A stretch of DNA of 64,000 bases from Komagataeibacter sp. FNDCR2 (lineage in GTDB: Bacteria; Pseudomonadota; Alphaproteobacteria; Acetobacterales; Acetobacteraceae): contig NZ_JAIWOU010000001.1 of assembly GCF_021295395.1 (NCBI RefSeq), positions 2,237,001 to 2,301,000 of the forward strand. Direction: 5' to 3'. This document shows, piece by piece, positions 17,783 through 25,599 of this stretch. The first letter of the stretch is position 1. The number at the start of each line of letters is the position of its first letter. Under the pieces are notes generated by a model that ran no database searches, was not told the origin of the DNA, and was given only the letters and a program-made list of their open reading frames with translations. A program made the position numbers and the translations under genes.

Positions 17783-18349
17783 TCAGGACTTGGCGCGCTC
17801 GACGTAGGTGCTGTCCTCGGTGCGGACCACGATGCGTTCACCCGCTTCGATGAAGGGGGGCACCATGGTCTTCACGCCGTTGGACAGGCGCGCGGGCTTG
17901 TAGGACGAGCTGGCCGTCTGGCCCTTGACCACCGGGTCGGCCTCGACCACTTCCAGCGTGACCTGCGGCGGCAGGACCACGCCAACCGGGTCGCCTTCCA
18001 CCAGGTTGAGCACCAGCGTCATGTTGTCCTGAAGGAACGGGGCCTGGTCGCCCAGCAGTTCCAGCGGCAGGAGAAGCTGCTCGAACGTCTCGGGGTCCAT
18101 CAGCACGATGTTGTCGCCATCCATGTAGGAGTAGGTGTATTCCTTCTCCTCGGTCATCAGGCGTTCAACGGTGTCGGCGGTGCGCCAGCGTTCGTTGGTC
18201 TTGTTGCCGGTTTTGAGGTCGCGCATCTCCACCTGGATGAACGCGCCGCCCTTGCCCGGCGTGATGATCTGCTGTTTCAGGACCGTCCAGCGACGGCCGT
18301 CGTGCTCGATGACCTGCCCGGCACGGATCAGGTTTGCCTGCTGCTTCAT
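17783..18349 (-). CDS. efp: translation elongation factor P
   Basis: EF-P relieves ribosomes stalled at polyproline. At 188 residues it has the standard three-domain length. Lys33 in TPGKGGAF occupies the tip of the N-terminal loop, the position that is beta-lysylated in E. coli (PGKGQAF). The neighbouring genes epmB and epmA encode exactly the enzymes needed for that modification, so Lys33 is very probably beta-lysylated here. The genes efp and epmB are on the same strand, 85 bases apart. Confidence 0.96.
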   Translation of the reverse strand: MKQQANLIRAGQVIEHDGRRWTVLKQQIITPGKGGAFIQVEMRDLKTGNKTNERWRTADTVERLMTEEKEYTYSYMDGDNIVLMDPETFEQLLLPLELLGDQAPFLQDNMTLVLNLVEGDPVGVVLPPQVTLEVVEADPVVKGQTASSSYKPARLSNGVKTMVPPFIEAGERIVVRTEDSTYVERAKS

Positions 18350-18434
18350 GGTGGTCCCTGTATGGTTGTGGGAAGTATGGCGGTTCGGCTTCTAGCGTCC
18401 CCGGCGCGGAAGGGCAAGGTTTGCGGCTGTCTTT

Positions 18435-19514
18435 TCAGCCGCGTTCACGCGCGAGCCGGTGGATCGTGCCATCGGGCGCGCGGGCGCGCAGGTATCCGTC
18501 CGGCCCGGTGTGCAGGTAATCCGGCGCGATGGGCACCTTGCCGTGGCCGCCGGGAATGTCCAGCACATAGGTGGGCCATGCAATGCCCGTCACCCGCCCG
18601 CGCAGGCTGGCCAGAAGGCGCTGCCCCTCACGTATGGGCACGTGGAAGCGCGCGGTGCCGGGCGCGGGGTCAAGCTGGTGCAGGTAATAGGGCCGGATGC
18701 GGGCGCCCACCTGCGCGCGCAGCAGGTCTTCCAGCGCGTCGGGCGTGTCGTTCACCCCGCGCAGCAGCACCGACTGGCCCAGCACGGGAATGGCGCGTGA
18801 CTGCACGCGGCGGATGGCCGCGCGGGCTTCGGGCGTGAGTTCGCGCGCGTGGTTGACATGCACCACCAGCCATACCGAGCGCGTGGTGTCGAGCGCCTCC
18901 GCCATCTCCGCATTCAGGCGGTCCGGGTCGGCAACCGGCACGCGGGAATGGATGCGGATGGTATGGATATGCGCCATGCCTTCCAGCGCGGTCATGATGG
19001 CGCGCATCCGGCGCGGCGAGAGCATGAGCGGGTCGCCCCCGGTCATGACCACTTCATGAATGTCGGGATGCGCGCGCAGCCAGTCGAGCGCGCGCGCCAG
19101 CGCCGCGTCATCCAGCACGCCCCCGCCGGGGCCGACATGTTCGCGGCGGAAACAGAAGCGGCAGTAAAGCGGGCAGACCAGCAGGGGCTTGAGCAGGGCG
19201 CGGTCGGCATAGCGATGCACGATGCCCGGCACGGGGGAGAGCGCGTCATCCCCGATCGGGTCCGGGTCTTCGGCCGCTTCCGTGTGGCGTTCCGACGGGT
19301 GGGGAATGACCTGCCGACCGATCGGGTCATCCGGCGTTTCGATCAGGCTGGCGAAGGCGGGCGGAATGGCGGTGGCGTACTGGCGGGCCACCTGTTCCAG
19401 TTCCGGCGCCTGCGCGGGGGGGACCAGCCCGGCGTCAAGCAGATCCGTCACGCTGCGCAGGGTGCGCGCGCTGGCCTCTGGCCCGGAAGGGGGGGGATTG
19501 ACCGCGGATGTCAT
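18435..19514 (-). CDS. epmB: EF-P beta-lysylation protein, lysine 2,3-aminomutase family
   Basis: Radical-SAM, PLP-dependent enzyme that converts lysine to beta-lysine. The CxxxCxxC cluster motif is C114-PLY-C118-RF-C121. VVMTGGDPLML and DTTRSVWLVVHVNHARELT are typical of the KamA/EpmB family, and the short length (359 residues) plus the C-terminal Pro-Tyr-Tyr-Leu-His-Gln segment fit EpmB rather than catabolic aminomutases. The start could also be 19538 (eight residues longer). It is divergent from epmA with only 51 bases between the starts, so the two may share a control region. Confidence 0.92.
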   Translation of the reverse strand: MTSAVNPPPSGPEASARTLRSVTDLLDAGLVPPAQAPELEQVARQYATAIPPAFASLIETPDDPIGRQVIPHPSERHTEAAEDPDPIGDDALSPVPGIVHRYADRALLKPLLVCPLYCRFCFRREHVGPGGGVLDDAALARALDWLRAHPDIHEVVMTGGDPLMLSPRRMRAIMTALEGMAHIHTIRIHSRVPVADPDRLNAEMAEALDTTRSVWLVVHVNHARELTPEARAAIRRVQSRAIPVLGQSVLLRGVNDTPDALEDLLRAQVGARIRPYYLHQLDPAPGTARFHVPIREGQRLLASLRGRVTGIAWPTYVLDIPGGHGKVPIAPDYLHTGPDGYLRARAPDGTIHRLARERG

Positions 19515-19565
19515 GCCGGGGCTGTACTGCGCCGCCATGGCCGCTGCAACCGGAGATCCCGCCTC

Positions 19566-20585
19566 ATGCCCGATTCTGTTCCCACCCCCGCCGATCCGGA
19601 CCGGATCGTGGACCGGCTGCCCTTCCTGCTGCGGCGTAATCTGGTGCGCCGGGGGGTACGGGCGTTTTTCGATGCCCGGGGCTATGTGGAAGTCGAAACG
19701 CCCTGCGCCGTCCCGACTCCGGGCGAGGAAGTGCACCTGAAGGTTTTCCGCACCGAGCGCGCCGGGCCTGATGGCGTCATCCAGCCGCTATGGCTGCATA
19801 CCAGCCCGGAATTCGCCATGAAGCGCATCGTGGCGGCGACGGGCCTGCCGGTGTACCAGCTTGCCCGCGTATGGCGCAACGCGGAGGGCAGTCACCTCCA
19901 CGCCCATGAGTTCACCATGCTGGAATGGTACCGCCCCGGCGCGACCCTTTCCGCCCTGATGGATGAAACGGAAGCCCTGCTGCGCGTGGTGCTTCCCCCC
20001 GTCGTGCGGGCGGGCGGCGCCGAAATCGGTATTGCGCCCGCGTTCGAGAGGCTGTCGGTCGCGGATGCCTTTCACCGTTATGCCGGGTTGGATATTCTGG
20101 CGACCGAAGGGGACGCGACAGCCCTGGCCCGCGCCGCAGGGTGCGCGTTGCGTGCAGGCGAGACGTGGGAGGACCTGTTCTTCCGGCTGATGATGGCCCG
20201 TATCGAACCGCATATCGGGCGGACGCGCCCGACATTCCTGACGCACTGGCCCGCCAGCCAGGCTGCCCTGGCCCGCCGCGACCCGGCGGACCCGCGCGTC
20301 GCGCTGCGCTTTGAGCTGTATGCGGGGGGGATCGAACTGGCCAATGCCTTCGAGGAGCTGACCGACAGCGCCGAGCAGCGCCAGCGATTCGTGGCGGACC
20401 GCGCCCGCCGCGCGGAACTCTACCCCCATGAGAGCGGGCTGGACTGGCCGCTGGATGAGGCTTTTCTGACAGCACTCGACAGCCTGCCCCCCTGTGCGGG
20501 CATCGCGCTGGGATTTGACCGTCTGGTCATGCTGGCGGCGGGTACGGGGCGGATTGCCGATGTGCAGTGGCTGGGAACATCCTGA
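19566..20585 (+). CDS. epmA: EF-P--(R)-beta-lysine ligase
   Basis: A truncated class II lysyl-tRNA synthetase homologue (339 residues) lacking the anticodon-binding domain. It activates beta-lysine and attaches it to EF-P. Motif 2 is VWRNAEGSHLHAHEFTMLEWY, given here as VWRNAEGS plus EFTMLEWY, and motif 3 is GIALGFDRLVML near the C-terminus. The frame is open far upstream, but the first sensible start is ATG 19566, just before PDSVPTPAD. Together with efp and epmB it makes a complete modification set; the hydroxylase EpmC is not in the window. Confidence 0.93.
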   Translation: MPDSVPTPADPDRIVDRLPFLLRRNLVRRGVRAFFDARGYVEVETPCAVPTPGEEVHLKVFRTERAGPDGVIQPLWLHTSPEFAMKRIVAATGLPVYQLARVWRNAEGSHLHAHEFTMLEWYRPGATLSALMDETEALLRVVLPPVVRAGGAEIGIAPAFERLSVADAFHRYAGLDILATEGDATALARAAGCALRAGETWEDLFFRLMMARIEPHIGRTRPTFLTHWPASQAALARRDPADPRVALRFELYAGGIELANAFEELTDSAEQRQRFVADRARRAELYPHESGLDWPLDEAFLTALDSLPPCAGIALGFDRLVMLAAGTGRIADVQWLGTS

Positions 20586-20612
20586 CGCCGCCCGGCACGG
20601 GCGCGTCGGGCT

Positions 20613-21239
20613 TCAGGCGGCCTCGATGGCCGCGTTCATGGCCCGCACACCCGCGCCCGGTCCATCGGGGTGCGACCACACGGCGCTGATCACCGCCAGG
20701 AAATCCGCCCCCGCGCGCACAAGCGGCGCGCAGTTGGCCGGCGTGATGCCGCCAATGGCCACCACCGGCAGTTCGATCATGCTGCTCCACCATGTCAGCA
20801 GCGCCGGGTCGGCCCGGATTTCCGTTTCCTTGGAAGGCGAGGGGAAAAACGCCCCGAACGCCACGTAATCCGCCCCGCATTCCCCCGCGCGCAGCGCCAT
20901 GTCGCGGCTGTCATAGCACGAGACGCCCAGTTGCAGGCTGTCACCCAGTATGCGCCGCGCGGTGGCCACATCCGTATCCTCCATGCCCACATGCGCGCCA
21001 TCGCACCCGCAGGCGACGGCCAGATCGGGCCGGTCATTGAGGATGAAGGCAACATCGCGCGCATGGGCCACGGGCTGGAGAATATCCACCGCGCGGCGCA
21101 GCGCGTCATCCGTCACGTTTTTCAGGCGGAGTTGCACGGCGGCGACGGGGCCACCATCCAGCGCTTCGGCCAGACGGGGGGCGAACGCCGCGGGATCGAG
21201 CGATTCGGGCGTGATGAGGTAGAGCTGGCAATCGGTCAT
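20613..21239 (-). CDS. thiE: thiamine-phosphate synthase
   Basis: It joins HMP-diphosphate and HET-phosphate to make thiamine monophosphate. The 208-residue TIM barrel has VQLRLKNV, FILNDRPDLAV with the conserved NDR, DGAHVGMED, GVSCYDS, DYVAFGAFFPSPSK and VVAIGGITP, the usual order of ThiE motifs. It is convergent with epmA (27-base gap holding a short GCCCG/CGGGC stem). No thiamine riboswitch is visible in the 120 bases upstream. Confidence 0.92.
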   Translation of the reverse strand: MTDCQLYLITPESLDPAAFAPRLAEALDGGPVAAVQLRLKNVTDDALRRAVDILQPVAHARDVAFILNDRPDLAVACGCDGAHVGMEDTDVATARRILGDSLQLGVSCYDSRDMALRAGECGADYVAFGAFFPSPSKETEIRADPALLTWWSSMIELPVVAIGGITPANCAPLVRAGADFLAVISAVWSHPDGPGAGVRAMNAAIEAA

Positions 21240-21358
21240 GTCGGGGCGATCCTATGCCACCGTGGCGATGGCGAACAGCCCCCGCATGGCTCTGTCCCCC
21301 GTGTGGGGAAAGGCAGGTGAGCGGGGCGTGGCCAGAAACGCCTTATGTCCTTGGCGGG

Positions 21359-21778
21359 TCATGGCTGGCGGTGGGCATGCAGGTATCTGGCCAGCGCATC
21401 CCCGGCCCCGCGCGGGGGCAGTTCCAGCGCGGGGGGGCGCTGGCGCAGCACCCGCGCGCCCATGTCCCGCGCCAGTGACACGAGCGTACGATGCTGCGCC
21501 GGAGGGGCCGCGACAATGATGCCCCCCACACCCGCATGCAGCGCCGCCGCCGCGTAACCCGCCGCCTGCCCGCAATCGAGCAGGGCGGGCAGGGGGCAGC
21601 CCGCCAGCAGCGCCGCCCACCACGCGGCCCCCATGAAACATCCCGCCCCCGGTGGCGAAACCACGGTGCAACCCAGACGTAAAGCGTCCGGTTCCGCCAT
21701 GACCCGCGCCAGATCCCGCGCGCAGGCAACGACGACATGGGGGGGAAAGGGCACAGAATGGTCATGTTTGTCGATCAT
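21359..21778 (-). CDS. conserved hypothetical protein upstream of thiE
   Basis: A 139-residue alanine-rich protein with alternating strand/helix pattern: HVVVACARDLARVM, GCTVVSPPGAGCFMGAAWW, LPALLDCGQAAGYAAAALHA, GGIIVAAPP. It looks like a small alpha/beta domain but I do not recognise a family. Codon choice follows the host (G/C at third positions), and this frame reads as protein while the overlapping ones do not. It lies 119 bases before thiE on the same strand, so co-transcription is possible. The divergent zapA region begins three bases away. Confidence 0.6.
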   Translation of the reverse strand: MIDKHDHSVPFPPHVVVACARDLARVMAEPDALRLGCTVVSPPGAGCFMGAAWWAALLAGCPLPALLDCGQAAGYAAAALHAGVGGIIVAAPPAQHRTLVSLARDMGARVLRQRPPALELPPRGAGDALARYLHAHRQP

Positions 21779-21834
21779 GCTTGACGTTGAAACCGCACCG
21801 CGCGATCAGTTCAAGGGGAGGAATGCGCGAAAGG

Positions 21835-22101
21835 ATGAACGTGTCTGATATTATCGTGCCATCGGAACAGGACGCGGCCGACGCGCCGCCCGGGGCCGGG
21901 CCGCACCCGGCCGACCGTCTGGAACTGGCGTTGAACCGTATTGCCTTTGCCCTCGACCGCCGCGCGGAACTGGCGTCCGTGGCCCGTCCGTCCATGCCGG
22001 ATGTGGATGTCCATGCGCTTGCCGCCAATATCGACGCCCTGATCGCGCGCGTACGTGATGTGCTGGGCGAGGAAGATGAACTGACCGGCGGGGAGGAATA
22101 G
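21835..22101 (+). CDS. small acidic protein encoded before zapA
   Basis: From this ATG the protein is 88 residues; an alternative ATG at 21823 adds four. AGGGGAGG lies upstream (very close to 21823, 13 bases from 21835). The N-terminal part is Pro/Ala-rich and disordered, followed by a helical stretch RLELALNRIAFALDRRAEL and a second helix ALAANIDALIARVRDVLGEE. Small coiled-coil genes just before zapA are common in alphaproteobacteria, which suggests a role near the divisome, but no function is known. Confidence 0.65.
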   Translation: MNVSDIIVPSEQDAADAPPGAGPHPADRLELALNRIAFALDRRAELASVARPSMPDVDVHALAANIDALIARVRDVLGEEDELTGGEE

Positions 22102-22105
22102 GCCC

Positions 22106-22447
22106 ATGAGCCAGGTGACCGTGCGCATCAACGGCTTTTCCTACGCCGTGGGGTGCAAGGAAGGGCAGGAAAAACATCTTCAGGCCATGGCGCAGGAGGT
22201 CGAACGCCGGATCGAGCGTATTCACGCGCTGGGCGGGCATAGCGGGGAAGGGCGGCTGCTCGCCCTGGCCGCCCTGCTCATGGCCGATGAGATCCATGAC
22301 CTGACGGCGGAAAAAATGTCCTCCGACACCACCCACCAGCTCGCGCTGGGCAGGCAGGCGCGCATCGAGAACGAGCAGCGGCGCGAACAGCTCGCCCACC
22401 TGGTCGAACGTGCGGAAAACATTGCAGCCGCCATGGAAGATGACTAA
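22106..22447 (+). CDS. zapA: cell division protein ZapA
   Basis: ZapA bundles FtsZ filaments at the Z-ring. The protein is 113 residues: an N-terminal domain VTVRINGFSYAVGCKEGQE, then LQAMAQEVERRIERI and a long C-terminal coiled coil. The order small gene - zapA - 6S RNA - 5-formyl-THF cyclo-ligase is the conserved one in alphaproteobacteria. It starts five bases after the preceding stop, so both are probably on one message. Confidence 0.9.
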   Translation: MSQVTVRINGFSYAVGCKEGQEKHLQAMAQEVERRIERIHALGGHSGEGRLLALAALLMADEIHDLTAEKMSSDTTHQLALGRQARIENEQRREQLAHLVERAENIAAAMEDD

Positions 22448-22457
22448 TATAAGGGGG

Positions 22458-22613
22458 CGGGGCTGCCGGGTGCGTCAGGCATGATTCAACCCCTGGGCCG
22501 ATAAGCACTTCCTAGGGAGCTGGCACTGTCGTGACCGTGGTCACGTTACCTGGCGCCCACCTGCGTCAGCAGGTCCGGGAGGGCTGATCCGACCAACGGC
22601 CATGGCGGCTCCG
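22458..22613 (+). ncRNA. ssrS: 6S RNA
   Basis: The gap between zapA and fthC is where alphaproteobacterial 6S RNA lies. The ends CGGGGCTGCC (22458-22467) and GGCGGCTCCG (22604-22613) pair over 10 bases with two G-U wobbles, closing a rod about 156 bases long. Inside, the GC-rich arms CGTGACCGTGGTCACG and CTGCGTCAGCAGG form hairpins around a central open region. 6S RNA mimics an open promoter and sequesters sigma-70 RNA polymerase in stationary phase. The exact ends are estimates. Confidence 0.8.
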
Positions 22614-22625
22614 TATTATGGTTTC

Positions 22626-23237
22626 ATGACGTCATCCCAATCCGAATCGTGGTCGATCGTCCGCGCCAAGCAGGCCCTGCGTGATGAAATGACACGGCGG
22701 CGGCAGGCTTTCGCCGCCAGCACCACGCGCGCCATGGCGGAAGACAGCCTGTGCCGCCGCATGGTGCGGGGGCTGCGCGCCATGGCGGGGGCGGGGGACT
22801 GCATCGCCCTTGTCTGGCCCCTGCCGGGTGAGACCGACCTGCGCCCCGTGATCAGGGCCCTGCATGCCGATGCGCTGTGCGTCGCCCTGCCCGAAACCAC
22901 GCCAAAGGGCCATCCCCTTACATTTCGCCTGTGGCAGCCGGAATGCATCATCCAGACCGGACGCTATGGCACATGCCACCCCATAGGCCCCCCCGTGCAG
23001 CCCGATGTGGTGTGCGTGCCGCTGCTTGCGTTTGACAGGCGCGGCATGCGGCTGGGATATGGCGGGGGTTATTACGATCGTACGCTGGCCATGCTGCCCG
23101 GCGCGCGCGCCGTGGGGTTCGGCCTGTCCTTTCAGGAAGTGGCCTGCATTCCCACGGGGCTGCATGATGTTGCATTGCCCGCGATCGTGACCGAACGTGA
23201 ATGGATCCGGTGTCGTGGTGACGGGCGGACACGGTAA
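22626..23237 (+). CDS. fthC: 5-formyltetrahydrofolate cyclo-ligase
   Basis: It converts 5-formyl-THF to 5,10-methenyl-THF using ATP. The 203-residue protein has the family signature GMRLGYGGGYYDRTL and the upstream VVCVPLLAFD. The start at 22626 is preferred because an in-frame ATG at 22602 falls inside the terminal stem of the 6S RNA. In gammaproteobacteria the homologue (ygfA) also follows 6S RNA. The ymdB-like gene begins 14 bases later. Confidence 0.9.
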   Translation: MTSSQSESWSIVRAKQALRDEMTRRRQAFAASTTRAMAEDSLCRRMVRGLRAMAGAGDCIALVWPLPGETDLRPVIRALHADALCVALPETTPKGHPLTFRLWQPECIIQTGRYGTCHPIGPPVQPDVVCVPLLAFDRRGMRLGYGGGYYDRTLAMLPGARAVGFGLSFQEVACIPTGLHDVALPAIVTEREWIRCRGDGRTR

Positions 23238-23251
23238 AAAAGGCTGTTTTC

Positions 23252-24067
23252 TTGAGAATACTGTTTCTGGGCGATATCGTGGGCCGGGTCGGGCGCGAAG
23301 CCGTGATTTCCCGCCTTCCGGCGCTGCGGCGTGACCTTGCGCTCGATTTCGTGGTGGTGAATGGCGAAAACGCAAGTCACGGTTTCGGCCTGTCGCCCGC
23401 CATCGGGCGCGACCTGCTGGAAGGGGGCGTGGACGTCATCACGCTGGGCAACCATAGCTGGGACCGGCGCGACCTGATCGGCCATATCGGCAGCGAACCC
23501 CGCATCATCCGCCCCACCAACTATCCGCCCGGCACGCCGGGACAGGGCAGCGTGGTGGTGGAACTGGTGGACGGGCGCAGGGTGCTGGTCGTGAATGTCA
23601 TGGGCCGCCAGTTCATGGACGCGATGGATGACCCCTTCCGCGCGATGACCGATATTCTCTCCCGCCACCGGCTGGGCGTGACCATGCACGCGGCCATTGT
23701 GGACGTGCATGCCGAAGCCACGAGCGAGAAATGGGCCATGGGGCATTATCTCGATGGCCGGGTCTCGCTGGTGATCGGCACCCACACCCATACGCCCACG
23801 GCGGACCATCGCATCCTGTCGGGCGGCACGGCCTTCCAGACCGATGCGGGCATGTGCGGCGATTATGACAGCGTGATCGGCATGGGCAAGGAGGCGGCCA
23901 TCGCGCGCTTCGTGCGCAAGATGCCCGGCGACCGCCTGCAACCCGCCGAAGGCGAGGCCAGCATCGCGGGCATGATGGTGGAAACCGACGACGCCACCGG
24001 CCTTGCCCGCCGCATGGCCCCGGTGCGGCAGGGCGGGCACCTGGCGCCGACGCTGCCGGATTTCTGA
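23252..24067 (+). CDS. YmdB-family metallophosphoesterase
   Basis: A 271-residue calcineurin-like phosphoesterase of the TIGR00282/YmdB family. Metal ligands are visible in FLGDIVGR, VVNGENASHG, TLGNHSWDRR, and TIGTHTHTPTAD-like VIGTHTHTPTADHRI. YmdB of Bacillus hydrolyses 2',3'-cyclic nucleotides and controls biofilm genes; the role in alphaproteobacteria is not settled. The start is TTG at 23252, preceded by AAAAAAGG; no ATG or GTG exists in the right place before the first strand, so the rare start seems real. It forms a two-gene unit with fthC. Confidence 0.85.
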   Translation: MRILFLGDIVGRVGREAVISRLPALRRDLALDFVVVNGENASHGFGLSPAIGRDLLEGGVDVITLGNHSWDRRDLIGHIGSEPRIIRPTNYPPGTPGQGSVVVELVDGRRVLVVNVMGRQFMDAMDDPFRAMTDILSRHRLGVTMHAAIVDVHAEATSEKWAMGHYLDGRVSLVIGTHTHTPTADHRILSGGTAFQTDAGMCGDYDSVIGMGKEAAIARFVRKMPGDRLQPAEGEASIAGMMVETDDATGLARRMAPVRQGGHLAPTLPDF

Positions 24068-24115
24068 GCCCATTTTCAGGCGGTTTCGAACGTGTTGGCT
24101 GCCTTGGGGCGCGCC

Positions 24116-25570
24116 TTACCGGAAGGCCGGTTCGTCAAACCCGCGCAGCTTGCGTGAGTGCAGCCGGTCCACGCCCTGGGCGCGCAACTGCTGCATGGTC
24201 TCGATGCCCACCACCAGATGCTGGCGCACCCGCTCGCGATAGAAGGCGTTGGCCATGCCGCGCAGTTTCAGTTCCCCATGCAGCGGCTTGTCGGACACGC
24301 ACAGCAGCGTGCCATAGGGAACGCGGAAGCGGAATCCATTGGCCGCGATGGTGGCTGATTCCATGTCCACCGCAATGGCGCGGGAGGTGTTGATGCGGGT
24401 GAACAGCGCATTGAGCCGCAGTTCCCAGTTGCGGTTATCCGTTGTCATGACCGTGCCGGTGCGCAGGCGGGTCTTGACCTCGGCATCGTGCAGGCCGGTC
24501 ACGCGGGCGGTCACGTCCTGAAGGGCGACCTGAACTTCCGCAATGGGGGGAACGGGCACCCAGGGCGGCAGGTCGTCATCAAGCACATGGTCGTCGCGCA
24601 GGTAGCCATGGGCCAGCACGTAATCCCCCAGCTTCTGGCTGCGGCGCAGGCCCGCGCAGTGTCCGACCATAAGCCAGCAATGCGGGCGCAGCACCGCGAG
24701 GTGGTCCGTGATCGTCTTGGCGTTGGCGGGGCCCACGCCGATATTGATGAGGGTGATGCCATCGCCATCGGGGCGGCACAGGTGGTAGGCGGGCATCTGG
24801 GGCAGGCTGTGGCCCGCATGGGGGACGGCATGCTGCGTGTCGCGGGTATGGATGATCTCGCCCGGCTCGACAAAGGTGGTGTATTGCGTGCCGCTATCGA
24901 CCTGCGCATGCCCGTATTCACGGAATGCATCGACGTAACGCTGGTAATTGGTCAGCAGGATGAAGCGCTGGAAATGGTGCGGCGCCGTGCCGGTATAGTG
25001 ATGCAGGCGCGCGAGTGAATAATCCGTGCGCGCCGCCGTGAACAGCGCCAGCGGCCGGGGTGTGCCGGGGCGGGGGATATAATCGCAGTTGGCGATCGAA
25101 TCATCGGTCACATGCAGGTCCGGCAGCGCGAAGTGCGACTGGATCCACACCAGGTCGGCTTCCGTCAGGGACGTGACCGCTTCTTCCATCACATAGGACA
25201 GCGGGATCGGCTGGCGTGACAGCCCGACCAGAACCGGCGTTTCATAGTGGTGCAGAAGGCTTGCGATCTGTTCGCGCCAGTAATCGGCAAACAGGGCGGG
25301 GCGCGTCAGGGTCGTGCCGTAGAAACCGGGTTCAAGCACCACATCGAAGGGTGGGCGCGGACCATCGGGCGGCAGCGGCGCATTGGGGATGAAGGCCAGA
25401 TAGGGATAGACCGCATCCGCCAGCCCCGTCGTGTCGCGCGTGGCGAAGGCATGGCGGATCCGGGCGGCGGCGCGGTCGTACAGTTCGGTAATATGGGCCA
25501 CGGCGTCAACGGCATTATCGAACGCACGGAAATCACGCCCCGCCTGTTGCAGTACTCCGGCTGTATCCAT
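24116..25570 (-). CDS. amn: AMP nucleosidase
   Basis: It hydrolyses AMP to adenine and ribose-5-phosphate and so adjusts the adenylate pool. The protein is 484 residues, the normal length. The N-terminal AMP_N domain occupies roughly residues 10-170; the C-terminal nucleoside-phosphorylase-like domain has LINIGVGPANAKT, LMVGHCAGLRRSQKLGD and the catalytic region AVDMESATIAANGFRFRVP. It is convergent with the ymdB-like gene and followed upstream by the TonB-like gene 29 bases away on the same strand. The ribose-5-P product links it to the pentose pathway. Confidence 0.93.
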   Translation of the reverse strand: MDTAGVLQQAGRDFRAFDNAVDAVAHITELYDRAAARIRHAFATRDTTGLADAVYPYLAFIPNAPLPPDGPRPPFDVVLEPGFYGTTLTRPALFADYWREQIASLLHHYETPVLVGLSRQPIPLSYVMEEAVTSLTEADLVWIQSHFALPDLHVTDDSIANCDYIPRPGTPRPLALFTAARTDYSLARLHHYTGTAPHHFQRFILLTNYQRYVDAFREYGHAQVDSGTQYTTFVEPGEIIHTRDTQHAVPHAGHSLPQMPAYHLCRPDGDGITLINIGVGPANAKTITDHLAVLRPHCWLMVGHCAGLRRSQKLGDYVLAHGYLRDDHVLDDDLPPWVPVPPIAEVQVALQDVTARVTGLHDAEVKTRLRTGTVMTTDNRNWELRLNALFTRINTSRAIAVDMESATIAANGFRFRVPYGTLLCVSDKPLHGELKLRGMANAFYRERVRQHLVVGIETMQQLRAQGVDRLHSRKLRGFDEPAFR

Positions 25571-25599
25571 GCTGCGTGCTCCCGCTGTATCTGTTCCGC

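Noticed and set aside
18849-19565. N-terminal extension of epmA by 239 codons
   Set aside because: The open frame runs back through epmB on the opposite strand; EpmA homologues start at about 19566 and the extra sequence has no domain.
21240-21358. Thiamine-pyrophosphate riboswitch before thiE
   Set aside because: No CTGAGA-type conserved box or matching stem-loops were found in this stretch.
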